Shown here piece by piece: positions 18,120 through 26,115 of a stretch of 64,000 nucleotides of DNA (positions are counted from its first letter, which is position 1; the number at the start of each line of letters is the position of its first letter). Origin of the DNA: Maricaulis sp. (GTDB lineage Bacteria; Pseudomonadota; Alphaproteobacteria; Caulobacterales; Maricaulaceae); the NCBI RefSeq assembly GCF_030149235.1, contig NZ_JASBRW010000014.1:62001-126000 (forward strand), read 5' to 3'. The notes beneath the pieces are model-generated. The model made no database searches. It worked only from the letters and a program-made list of their open reading frames with translations, and had not been told where the DNA came from. A program made the position numbers and the translations under genes.

Positions 18120-18854
18120 CTAGTTCCACACCCATTTCAGCTGTAGCTGTGCAACGTTCTCAGTCACACCGTCAACGCCGAACTTGTTGTTCCAGTGCTG
18201 CCATTCCACACCGAGATAGATCCGTCCCGGCCGCTCATCGGCGGCGCCGGCATCCCAGAGCAGGCGCGGCACATAGAGCTGGTTGGCGACACCATTGCCC
18301 TCTGCCCCGGTAATATCGGCAAAGCCTTCCGTCAAGAAGGACTGGCCGGCAAATTCGATGGGCCGGTTCCAGACGATGGTCGCTTGCCAGGTGGAGCCGG
18401 GTCTCGCCGGATCGTCCCGGTGATAGGCGTGGGTGCGCAAGAAGCGGAAGCCCTCGACATTGAGATCGACGGCAACACCCGCGAGATAACGCTGAAGCCC
18501 CTGTTCGCCGCGCTCGTAATTTCCCGCCCACAAAACGTCACGGATCAGGCCCTGTCCGGGTTCGCGACCGGTGAGCCGGGCGAGGCTGAGCCGTGGTGTG
18601 ATCTCGCCATAGACGGCGGTCTGCCCGTCGTCGCCGACAGTGAAATCGGTAAAGAGGAAGACATCGCCATAAGCCCAGCGATTGGCGTGCTCAAAGGTGA
18701 TGATTGTACGTTCGCGGTCGCCCAGCTCGTAGTCAGCCGCGCGCAGGAGCTGGAGGTTTTCGCTATGCCATTACAACAGCCCCTCCTGCGCAAAGACGGG
18801 CGAGAGCGAAGACACCCCCATGCATACAAGGCCTGCCGCAATCGATCGGAACAT
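18120..18854 (-). pseudogene. Tsx-like outer-membrane channel protein interrupted by an in-frame TAA
   Basis: Reading the minus strand from ATG 18854 gives a signal peptide ending SPVFA-QEG (about residues 1-22), then LL, then TAA at codon 28 (18771-18773 on the plus strand). In the same frame WHSENLQLLR, RTIITFEHANRWAYGD and FLFTDFT follow, through to LQLKWVWN. The downstream part looks like the nucleoside-specific Tsx/OmpK outer-membrane family, including the aromatic C-terminus. A good ribosome site (AAGGGATT) precedes the ATG. One CAA to TAA change would explain the stop. No in-frame ATG restores the N-terminus, so the product should be lost unless the stop is read through or is a sequencing error. 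Confidence 0.8.
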
Positions 18855-18982
18855 CACGAATCCCTTCTAGGTGTTGACGCCGGATAACATGTTTGCGCTC
18901 AGCGATCACGAAACTGTCGATGGGGCAGACACGGATAAAGAATGACCTAGATTGATGGCAGAACCGATAAAACGAGGACGCT

Positions 18983-19972
18983 ATGATCCGACGCCCGAAT
19001 GAAGTCTGGCAGGCCTCTGCTGACGATGTGACGCCCAAGCCGCTGTTTATGAACCGCCGCAAGATCATCGCCTCGGCCGGTGCCCTCGGCCTGGCCGGTC
19101 TGGCCGGCTGCGGTGACGGGCAGAGCGCAGCATCTGCCCAGACGCCGGTCGGTAATCATTCACCCGATCCGCAACGCAGCCTGAGCTACACCGCCAGCGA
19201 TTACCGCGTGAGTGCCCCCCTCACCTCCTATGACGCTGTGACCGGATATAATAATTTCTACGAGTTCGGCCTCGGCAAGGGGGACCCTGCGCGTTACGCC
19301 CACCGGATGACCACAGAGCCCTGGTCAATCGAGGCCGAGGGTCTGACCGAGCGACCAGGCCGTTACGCCCTCCAGGACCTTGTCAATTTCGACGCGCTCG
19401 AGGAGCGCATCTATCGCCTGCGATGCGTCGAGGCCTGGTCCATGGTCGTGCCATGGATTGGCATCCCGCTGGCATCGATCATCGAGCGGCTGCAGCCCTC
19501 GTCAGCGGCGCGCTATGTGACCTTCGAGACCTATCTCAACCGTTCAGAGATGCGCGGTGTACGTTACCCGGTCATTGACTGGCCTTATCGTGAAGGCTTG
19601 CGGTTGGACGAGGCCATGAACCCGCTAGCCTTCATGGCGGTGGGCCTATATGGCGAGATCCTGCCAAACCAGAACGGCGCCCCGATCCGCCTCGTAGTGC
19701 CCTGGAAATACGGCTATAAGTCGATCAAATCCGTCGTGAAAATCGGATTTGTCGCCGAGCAGCCCGAGACCTCCTGGAACCTCACTGCCCCGAATGAGTA
19801 CGGCTTCTACTCCAATGTGAATCCGGAACGGGATCACCCGCGGTGGAGCCAGCGCACGGAACGCGTGATCGATGGCGGCGTTTTCGCTCGCCGAGACACC
19901 GAGATGTTCAATGGCTATGCCGACCAGGTCGCGGATCTCTATGCCGGCATGGACCTGATCGAAAATCACTGA
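18983..19972 (+). CDS. msrP: Protein-methionine-sulfoxide reductase catalytic subunit MsrP
   Basis: Periplasmic molybdopterin enzyme of 329 residues that repairs oxidised methionines in envelope proteins. A twin-arginine signal is present (MNRRKIIASAG, R25-R26, followed by a hydrophobic stretch). The molybdenum-ligating cysteine is C148 in RLRCVEAWSMVVPW. The 22 residues before the twin arginines are usual for this family. AGGAC sits ahead of the ATG. Its TGA overlaps the msrQ ATG by one base. Confidence 0.95.
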   Translation: MIRRPNEVWQASADDVTPKPLFMNRRKIIASAGALGLAGLAGCGDGQSAASAQTPVGNHSPDPQRSLSYTASDYRVSAPLTSYDAVTGYNNFYEFGLGKGDPARYAHRMTTEPWSIEAEGLTERPGRYALQDLVNFDALEERIYRLRCVEAWSMVVPWIGIPLASIIERLQPSSAARYVTFETYLNRSEMRGVRYPVIDWPYREGLRLDEAMNPLAFMAVGLYGEILPNQNGAPIRLVVPWKYGYKSIKSVVKIGFVAEQPETSWNLTAPNEYGFYSNVNPERDHPRWSQRTERVIDGGVFARRDTEMFNGYADQVADLYAGMDLIENH

Positions 19973-20649
19973 TGAGTCGGTCCCGGTCTCCGCTTGCGCA
20001 ATTTGAACGTCACGGACTGAAGCCGCTGGCCTTCTGGCTCCTGGCCCTGCCCGGGGTCTGGATGGCGACCCAGTGGTATTCGCTGTTGAGTGGGAGCCCG
20101 CATGATCTCGGTTTCAACCCGATCGAGACCACGCACCGCTTCCTCGGAGATACGGCACTTTACGTGCTGATGATCTCGCTCGCCGTGACACCGCTGCGGG
20201 ACCTGACGCGCTGGCGCGCCGTGATGAAAATCCGTCGACGCATCGGCCTGGCGGCCTTCTGGTACGCGCTCTTGCACGTGATGGCCTATCTGGGTCTCGA
20301 CCTCTATATCGCGGCCGGGATGTCGATCAGCGGCATGTTTGCGGGGCTTTGGGATGATGTGGTCGAGCGCACCTATATCACTTTGGGGATGCTTGCTTTT
20401 CTGGCGCTGATCCCCCTGGCGCTGACCTCGTTCAATTTCATGATCGCCCGCCTTGGGACCAAGCTCTGGCGGCGGCTCCATCTCAGCGTCTACCCGCTAT
20501 CTGTGCTGGCCATCCTGCATTACAGCTTTCTTGCCAAGGGCAACCAGGTCGGCCCCTGGATCCATGGCGGCCTGCTCGCGGTCTTGCTCGGCTATCGTGT
20601 GTTCGCCCAGCTACGCAGGCCCCAAGACGGGCAGCAGCGCTCCGCCTAA
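19972..20649 (+). CDS. msrQ: Heme-binding membrane subunit MsrQ
   Basis: Inner-membrane ferric-reductase-like protein of 225 residues that passes electrons from the respiratory chain to MsrP. About six membrane helices are visible, with candidate heme histidines in WYALLHVMAYLGLD, RRLHLSVYPL and ILHYSFLAKGNQ. The ATG at 19972 is chosen because it forms TGATG with the msrP stop and matches the start of the membrane domain. The 3' end overlaps the convergent hydrolase gene by 39 bp. Confidence 0.93.
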   Translation: MSRSRSPLAQFERHGLKPLAFWLLALPGVWMATQWYSLLSGSPHDLGFNPIETTHRFLGDTALYVLMISLAVTPLRDLTRWRAVMKIRRRIGLAAFWYALLHVMAYLGLDLYIAAGMSISGMFAGLWDDVVERTYITLGMLAFLALIPLALTSFNFMIARLGTKLWRRLHLSVYPLSVLAILHYSFLAKGNQVGPWIHGGLLAVLLGYRVFAQLRRPQDGQQRSA

Positions 20650-21480
20650 CCAGCGCGCGCTTTGGACTGGATGGCTCATCGGAGCGAGGTGTCCAGCTTC
20701 CTCGAACACCTCGATCGCCATGCCGCGCCGACGCAGGCGCCAGTCGGCATAAACCGTGGAGCCTGGCCTGCCCGCCTTGAGGATGGCTGGATGGCGCGGC
20801 AATTGTTTGAGAGCTTGCCAGGGGTCATGCCCTTGGGCGGCAAAAATCGCGGCTTCCCAATGCGGGTCACAGGAAAGCTGAACACCGGCTTCGGTCTCGC
20901 TCAACCCGCTCTCGAGATAATCCTCGAGCACGCCAGGGGCCCAGTCTGAAAACAGAGCCTTGCTGCGATAGCGCTCAATGATCTGCTCGCGGCTATCCCA
21001 GTCGCGACGACGACGGCGGGCTCCGCTCGACATGGGATTGAACTGGTACAAATAGGCGCCGCCGGGAATGTGCGGAATGGCGTAAAAGCCCGTTGGCATG
21101 AAAACCGGTTCGATAAAGGCCATGGCCTTGACCGACAGTCCGAATTTCGCGGCGGCCAGGAGTCCGCAAACAGATCCCATTGAGTGTCCGGCAAAAACGG
21201 TCTCGCGCGGTTCGAGAGTTTGGTTGAGCGCCGCAAGATCACGGGCAAACACATGCCAATCAAACAGATTTTCCGGGTCTGCTGGCACGGTGGACCGGCC
21301 ATGCCCGCGCGCATCCGCGGCCACGATTTCAAAATCTTCTGCTAAAGGCTCGAGCATTTGCCGATAGGTGCCGGCATTAAAGCCATTGGCATGAGCAAAC
21401 AGGAGCCGCGGCGCGCCAGGCCGTGGCCAGATCAATGTGCTGAGTGCACCGTCGCCGATATCAATTTCAATACGTTCCAT
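20611..21480 (-). CDS. Alpha/beta hydrolase
   Basis: A 289-residue alpha/beta hydrolase. Visible elements are HANGFNAGTY (oxyanion region, 30-39), ARGHGRS, the nucleophile elbow GHSMGS with S100, and a late EEAGHLAP segment carrying the likely catalytic histidine. Substrate unknown. It is transcribed against msrQ with a 39 bp tail overlap and divergently from the M14 peptidase gene. Confidence 0.88.
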   Translation of the reverse strand: MERIEIDIGDGALSTLIWPRPGAPRLLFAHANGFNAGTYRQMLEPLAEDFEIVAADARGHGRSTVPADPENLFDWHVFARDLAALNQTLEPRETVFAGHSMGSVCGLLAAAKFGLSVKAMAFIEPVFMPTGFYAIPHIPGGAYLYQFNPMSSGARRRRRDWDSREQIIERYRSKALFSDWAPGVLEDYLESGLSETEAGVQLSCDPHWEAAIFAAQGHDPWQALKQLPRHPAILKAGRPGSTVYADWRLRRRGMAIEVFEEAGHLAPMSHPVQSARWLGGALLPVLGPA

Positions 21481-21619
21481 GGTCTTCGGGAAACTAGGCT
21501 GACCCAGGGCCTGGGTCCACTCCTGCCCAAGACAACAGACTGCGCGGTGTGTGCGGTGGCGGGGGAGAACGGATCATGATACCGCACCGGCCATATCTCT
21601 GGCAGCCGAGGCTATTGCG

Positions 21620-22741
21620 ATGACACTTTCAATTACCGACCGTTTCGACAGCGGCAATATCATCGTCAAATCGGCCAGCGCGCCCCAGGCGGTTGAACTG
21701 GAGATCCGCCGGGATCATCAATCCGACTTCTTTCAATGGTTCCACTTTCGCGTCACCGGCGCCAAGGGTGAACGCCTGTCCATGCGCATCACAAATGCGT
21801 CCGAGGCCGCCTATCTGGACGGCTGGACCGATTACCAGGCCTGCGCCAGCTATGATCGCGATACCTGGTTCCGGGTCGAGACGCGCTATGAAGACGGCGC
21901 GCTGATCATCGATCACCAAGCTGAGCTGGATACGATCTGGTTTGCCTATTTCGCCCCCTACTCGATGGAGCGCCACCAGGACCTGATCGCCTGGGCCCAG
22001 GCCCATCCCGACGTCAGCCTAGAAGTTCTGGGTGACACCCTCGATGGCCAGACCATCGACTGCCTGACAATCGGCAATGGTGACAAGACGATCTGGATCA
22101 CCGCTCGCCAGCATCCGGGTGAGAGCATGGCCGAATGGTGGGTTGAAGGTTTTCTGAACCGCCTGCTCGATGATGCCGACCCGGTGGCCCGTCGCTTGCG
22201 CGAGGCTGTGACCTTCCACGTCATCGCCAACATGAACCCGGATGGATCACGGCGGGGCCATCTGCGGACCAATGCCAAGGGTATCAATCTGAACAGGGAA
22301 TGGGACAAGGCGAGCAAGGAGAATTCGCCGGAGGTATTTCACGTTCTCCAAGCCATTCGCAAGACCGGGGTCGATCTGCACCTCGACGTACATGGTGATG
22401 AAGGCCTGCCCTACAATTTTATCGCCGGCGGCGAAGGCGCCCCCAATTTCACCGAAGCAGATGGCGCCATGCTGCAGGCGTACAAAATGGCACTCGCGGC
22501 CACCAGCCCCGATTTCCAGACCGCCCATGGCTATGACGTCGATGCTCCGGGCAGTGCCGATCTATCGATCTGCACCAACTATATGGTCAACGAATTCCGC
22601 TGTCTGGCCATGACCTTGGAAATGCCGTTCAAGGATAATGCAGACTTGCCCGACCCGTTGCACGGATGGTCACCGGATCGCTGCCGCAAACTCGGCGCGG
22701 CCAATCTCGATGCCATGCTGGCCGTCCTCGATGTAATCTGA
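21620..22741 (+). CDS. M14 family zinc carboxypeptidase, cytosolic CCP-like
   Basis: A 373-residue protein without a signal peptide. An N-terminal beta domain (about 1-115, FFQWFHFRVTGAKGE) of the type seen in cytosolic carboxypeptidases is followed by the M14 catalytic domain. Zinc ligands are in RQHPGES and DLHLDVHGDEG, substrate-binding residues in NMNPDGSRRGHLRTNAKGINLNREW, and the catalytic glutamate is probably in TLEMPFKDN. The ATG at 21620 is preferred over an upstream GTG at 21551, which would add an unlike N-terminus. In eukaryotes this family removes glutamates from tubulin tails. The bacterial substrate is unknown. Confidence 0.88.
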   Translation: MTLSITDRFDSGNIIVKSASAPQAVELEIRRDHQSDFFQWFHFRVTGAKGERLSMRITNASEAAYLDGWTDYQACASYDRDTWFRVETRYEDGALIIDHQAELDTIWFAYFAPYSMERHQDLIAWAQAHPDVSLEVLGDTLDGQTIDCLTIGNGDKTIWITARQHPGESMAEWWVEGFLNRLLDDADPVARRLREAVTFHVIANMNPDGSRRGHLRTNAKGINLNREWDKASKENSPEVFHVLQAIRKTGVDLHLDVHGDEGLPYNFIAGGEGAPNFTEADGAMLQAYKMALAATSPDFQTAHGYDVDAPGSADLSICTNYMVNEFRCLAMTLEMPFKDNADLPDPLHGWSPDRCRKLGAANLDAMLAVLDVI

Positions 22742-22820
22742 ACCCCGAACCCGCGGGCAAAATCGGCTTGCCTGCCTTGGCGAAGCGCTGCAGCGTCATG
22801 CAACAGGAGGACGTGGCACC

Positions 22821-23231
22821 ATGTATCTCACCCGCCTGCTCTATTGCAGTGAACGTAATCCAGACCTTGATCTGGACATTGAGCAATTGCTCTACAGCGC
22901 ACGCGATTATAACGGACGTTCCAATATTACGGGCGCGCTCTGGTTTGACGGCACCTATTTCGTCCAGGTCCTTGAAGGCGGGCGTCAAGCCGTCAGCGAA
23001 ACCTATCATCGCATTGCCATGGACAAGCGGCACTACAAGATCGAACTGGTGTCCTGCGAGATGGTAGATGCCCGGTTGTTCCATCAATGGCGCATGGCCT
23101 ACTTCGCCGACACCGTCGATAACCGCTCGCTTATTCTCAAGTACTCAGGCCAGGACAAGCTCGACCCATCCGCGATGAGTGGCGCGTCATTGCTGCGCGT
23201 GCTCGCCGAAGGCAATCTTCTGGGTGACTAG
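22821..23231 (+). CDS. BLUF-domain blue-light photoreceptor
   Basis: A short FAD-binding light sensor of 136 residues. The key photochemical residues are all present: Y8 (LLYCS), N31 (DYNGRSNITG), Q49 (FVQVLEGG) and the W90/M92 pair (FHQWRMAYF). The C-terminal tail after about residue 100 is short and has no output domain, so it probably acts through a protein partner, as in other short BLUF proteins. AGGAGG lies about 10 bp ahead of the ATG. It is 80 bp after the M14 gene and 148 bp before kynA. Confidence 0.95.
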   Translation: MYLTRLLYCSERNPDLDLDIEQLLYSARDYNGRSNITGALWFDGTYFVQVLEGGRQAVSETYHRIAMDKRHYKIELVSCEMVDARLFHQWRMAYFADTVDNRSLILKYSGQDKLDPSAMSGASLLRVLAEGNLLGD

Positions 23232-23314
23232 TGATGAAGGGCTGGAGTGAACCAGGGTCTCCCAGCGCCTGACAGCGGCTAGCATTGACCTCCGTCTCCC
23301 AAAGAGCGATGGCT

Positions 23315-23335
23315 GTGTCACCGTCCGGCTGACAC
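23315..23335. promoter_or_regulatory. Inverted repeat upstream of kynA
   Basis: GTGTCA and TGACAC are separated by 9 bp, and flanking GCT/GGC bases weakly extend the arms. The element lies in the 148 bp gap between the BLUF gene and kynA, 45 bp before the start codon. It is a candidate operator for the tryptophan degradation genes. No binding protein can be assigned. Confidence 0.3.
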
Positions 23336-23379
23336 GGCCCCGTCGATTCTGCCCGATGGGGAACGAGGGGATGAGCGCC

Positions 23380-24228
23380 ATGACCGACCATCAGAAGACG
23401 CAGGTCGATGTTTCCGACGAGGACATCCACTGGGATTTCGACAAGGCCATGTCCTATGGCCGCTATCTTGGGCTGGACCAGCTGCTCGATAGCCAGTCTC
23501 CTCTGACCAAGGAGCATGATGAAATGCTCTTCATCATCATCCACCAAGTCTCCGAGCTGTGGATGAAGCTGATGTTGCATGAGGTCGAGGGCGCTTCTGC
23601 TCACATTGCCCGCGACGAAGTGGGCCCTGCCCTGAAAATGTTTGCCCGGGTCTCGCGGGTCCAGGAACAGTTGATCAAGGCCTGGGACGTGCTGGCGACC
23701 ATGACGCCGAGCGATTATCTGGCCTTCCGCGACGATCTGGGACAGAGCTCCGGCTTCCAGTCCTACCAGTACCGCAGCCTTGAATACCGTCTGGGCAATA
23801 AGAATGCGGCGATGGCAAAGGTGCACCGCCACAATCCGCGGGCCTTTGAAATGGTGTCCAAGGCGTTGGAAAGCCCCAGCATCTGGGATGAAACCCTGGC
23901 CTTCCTGGCGCGTAAGGGCTACGCCATCCCCGCCGATCGGCTGGATCGCGACTGGCGCCAATCCTACAAGCCAAGCGAAGAGGTCGAGGCCACCTGGCGG
24001 CTGATCTACGAAGACAGCGACACGCACTGGGAAGCCTATGAGCTGGGTGAAAAACTCGTCGACCTGGAGCACAAATTCCAGCAATGGCGCTTCAATCACA
24101 TGAAAACGGTCGAACGCATCATCGGCTATCGCCGTGGCACCGGCGGCACTTCGGGTGTGGCCTATCTGGTCAAGGCGCTGGATCTGCACTTCTTCCCGGA
24201 GCTGTGGATGGTGCGCACGGCGCTTTAG
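23380..24228 (+). CDS. kynA: Tryptophan 2,3-dioxygenase
   Basis: Heme enzyme that opens the indole ring of L-tryptophan to N-formylkynurenine, the first step of the kynurenine route. With the ATG at 23380 it has 282 residues, and the heme-pocket histidines fall at H55 (FIIIHQVSELWMK) and H240 (FNHMKTVERIIGYRRGTGGTSG), the same numbers as in Xanthomonas TDO. GAGGGG lies about 9 bp ahead of this ATG. Two upstream in-frame ATGs (23356, 23371) have poorer spacing. First gene of kynA-kynB-kynU. Confidence 0.97.
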   Translation: MTDHQKTQVDVSDEDIHWDFDKAMSYGRYLGLDQLLDSQSPLTKEHDEMLFIIIHQVSELWMKLMLHEVEGASAHIARDEVGPALKMFARVSRVQEQLIKAWDVLATMTPSDYLAFRDDLGQSSGFQSYQYRSLEYRLGNKNAAMAKVHRHNPRAFEMVSKALESPSIWDETLAFLARKGYAIPADRLDRDWRQSYKPSEEVEATWRLIYEDSDTHWEAYELGEKLVDLEHKFQQWRFNHMKTVERIIGYRRGTGGTSGVAYLVKALDLHFFPELWMVRTAL

Positions 24229-24232
24229 AGCG

Positions 24233-24871
24233 ATGACAAAACTCTTTGATATCACTCAGGTTTTGCGACCCGGACTGCCGGTCTGGCCCAGCGATACGGA
24301 TTTTGCCCGCGCGGATAAATGGGTGATTGGGCCGGACTGTCCGGTAAAGGTCTCCAAGCTCACACTGTCGACCCATTCCGGCACCCATGCCGATGCCCCT
24401 GAGCATTATCATGAGGCCGGAAGCGACATCGCCGGCGTGGACCTCACCCCTTATCTCGGCCCCTGCGTCCTGGTCACCGCAAGCGGTCACGGCCCGGCCG
24501 TCACACCGGATGACATCGATATCGCGTCCGTTTCCGGTGCCGAACGCGTGTTGATCCGGACCTATTCCAGCTTTCCCCACGAGGCCTGGGACAGTGATTT
24601 CCGTGCGATTTCTGCTGTCCTTATCGAACATCTGGGGCAGACCGGCTGCCGCCTGATCGGTAGCGATGCGGCATCGCTTGATCCAGAGACTTCAAAAACG
24701 CTCGATGCCCACCATGCGGTCAGGCGACATGACATGCGTATCCTGGAAGGCCTCGTATTCGATGGTGTGCCGGATGGCCGTTATGAGCTGATCGCCCTGC
24801 CCCTTCCTATTGCCGATGCGGATGCCTCTCCCGTCCGCGCGATCCTTAGAGAGATAGCCGATGACGCCTGA
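24233..24871 (+). CDS. kynB: Kynurenine formamidase
   Basis: Metal-dependent cyclase-family hydrolase of 212 residues that converts N-formylkynurenine to kynurenine and formate. The signature HSGTHADAPEHYH (48-60) supplies the metal ligands. DAHHAVRRHDMRILEGL near the end is also typical. The ATG lies 4 bp after the kynA stop. The 3' end overlaps kynU by 11 bp. Confidence 0.96.
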   Translation: MTKLFDITQVLRPGLPVWPSDTDFARADKWVIGPDCPVKVSKLTLSTHSGTHADAPEHYHEAGSDIAGVDLTPYLGPCVLVTASGHGPAVTPDDIDIASVSGAERVLIRTYSSFPHEAWDSDFRAISAVLIEHLGQTGCRLIGSDAASLDPETSKTLDAHHAVRRHDMRILEGLVFDGVPDGRYELIALPLPIADADASPVRAILREIADDA

Positions 24872-26087
24872 TCAGATTGCCGAGCTGGACCGCGCGGACC
24901 CTCTGGCCAGTTTCCGCGACCGTTTCGATCTGCCTGATGGCGTGATCTATCTCGATGGCAACTCGCTGGGTGCCTTGCCGAAAGCCACGGCGGCGCGCGT
25001 GCAGAGCGTGGTGCGGGAGCAATGGGGCACGGATCTGATCCGGTCCTGGAACAGTCATGACTGGATCGGGGCACCGCGGCGTCTGGGCGACAAGATCGCA
25101 CGACTCATTGGCGCGGGTGCAGGTGAGGTGATTTGCGCCGATTCTACTTCGATCAACGTGTTCAAAGCATTGAGCGCCTGTCTTCAGCTGGCCCCTGAGC
25201 GTTCCACCATCCTTTCGGAGACCGGCAATTTTCCCACCGACGCCTATATGATGGAAGGTCTGTCCAAGCTCACAGACGGCCATGTGCAACAAAAACTCGT
25301 CGCCAGCGACGCGATTGCCGATCATCTCGACGACAATGTCGCGGCACTCCTTCTTACCCATACCCATTACAAGACCGGCCGCTTGCATGACATGTCGGCC
25401 CTGACCGCAGCGGCGCATGAAGCCGGCATCCCCGTGATCTGGGACCTGTCGCATTCGGCGGGCGCCATGCCGGTGGATCTCAATGCCTGCGGCGCCGACT
25501 TCGCGGTTGGGTGCGGCTATAAGTATCTCAATGGCGGTCCCGGCGCGCCGGCCTTCCTGTTCGCCGCCAAACGCCATCACGACAAGGTTTTCCCGGCCCT
25601 GTCCGGCTGGCTTGGCCATAAAGCGCCTTTCGCGTTCTCGGACCATTATGAAGCCGGCCATGGCATTGACCGCTTCCAGTGCGGTACGCCGGGCATATTG
25701 GGCATGGCCGCCCTGGAAGTCGGGCTCGATCTGATGCTTCACGCCGACATGCAGGCCATCCGGTCCAAGTCGCAAGCGCTGGGAGACCTCTTCATCGAGC
25801 GGGTCGAAGCCCGTTGTCCGCAGTTTGAGCTGGTGAGCCCGCGTGATTGCACTGGGCGGGGAAGCCAGGTCTCGATCGCCCACAAAGAGGGCTATGCCAT
25901 CATGCAGGCCCTGATCGATCGCGGCGTGATCGGGGATTTCCGCGCTCCGGATATCCTGCGCTTCGGTTTCACCCCGCTCTACACCCGTTTCCGTGATGCT
26001 GCCGATGCGGTCGACATTCTGGCGGACATTATGGCCCAGGACAGCTGGACGGCACCGCAATATGCCGTTCGTGGCGCTGTGACCTGA
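24861..26087 (+). CDS. kynU: Kynureninase
   Basis: PLP enzyme that cleaves kynurenine to anthranilate and L-alanine. Of 408 residues. Visible features are LDGNSLGALP at the N-terminus, phosphate-binding DSTSIN (94-99), D195 in WDLSHSAGA contacting the pyridine nitrogen, and the Schiff-base lysine K221 in GCGYKYLNGGPGAP. There is no kynurenine 3-monooxygenase or quinolinate gene in the window, so the pathway here should end at anthranilate. The next genes then take it up as the CoA thioester. Confidence 0.97.
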   Translation: MTPDQIAELDRADPLASFRDRFDLPDGVIYLDGNSLGALPKATAARVQSVVREQWGTDLIRSWNSHDWIGAPRRLGDKIARLIGAGAGEVICADSTSINVFKALSACLQLAPERSTILSETGNFPTDAYMMEGLSKLTDGHVQQKLVASDAIADHLDDNVAALLLTHTHYKTGRLHDMSALTAAAHEAGIPVIWDLSHSAGAMPVDLNACGADFAVGCGYKYLNGGPGAPAFLFAAKRHHDKVFPALSGWLGHKAPFAFSDHYEAGHGIDRFQCGTPGILGMAALEVGLDLMLHADMQAIRSKSQALGDLFIERVEARCPQFELVSPRDCTGRGSQVSIAHKEGYAIMQALIDRGVIGDFRAPDILRFGFTPLYTRFRDAADAVDILADIMAQDSWTAPQYAVRGAVT

Positions 26088-26115
26088 TCTGCCGTGACCT
26101 GAAAAGGAGTTTCCC

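Noticed and set aside
18545-18841. Minus-strand frame of 98 codons upstream of the Tsx-like remnant
   Set aside because: It is in a different frame from the real Tsx-like sequence, which can be read through this region with one stop codon.
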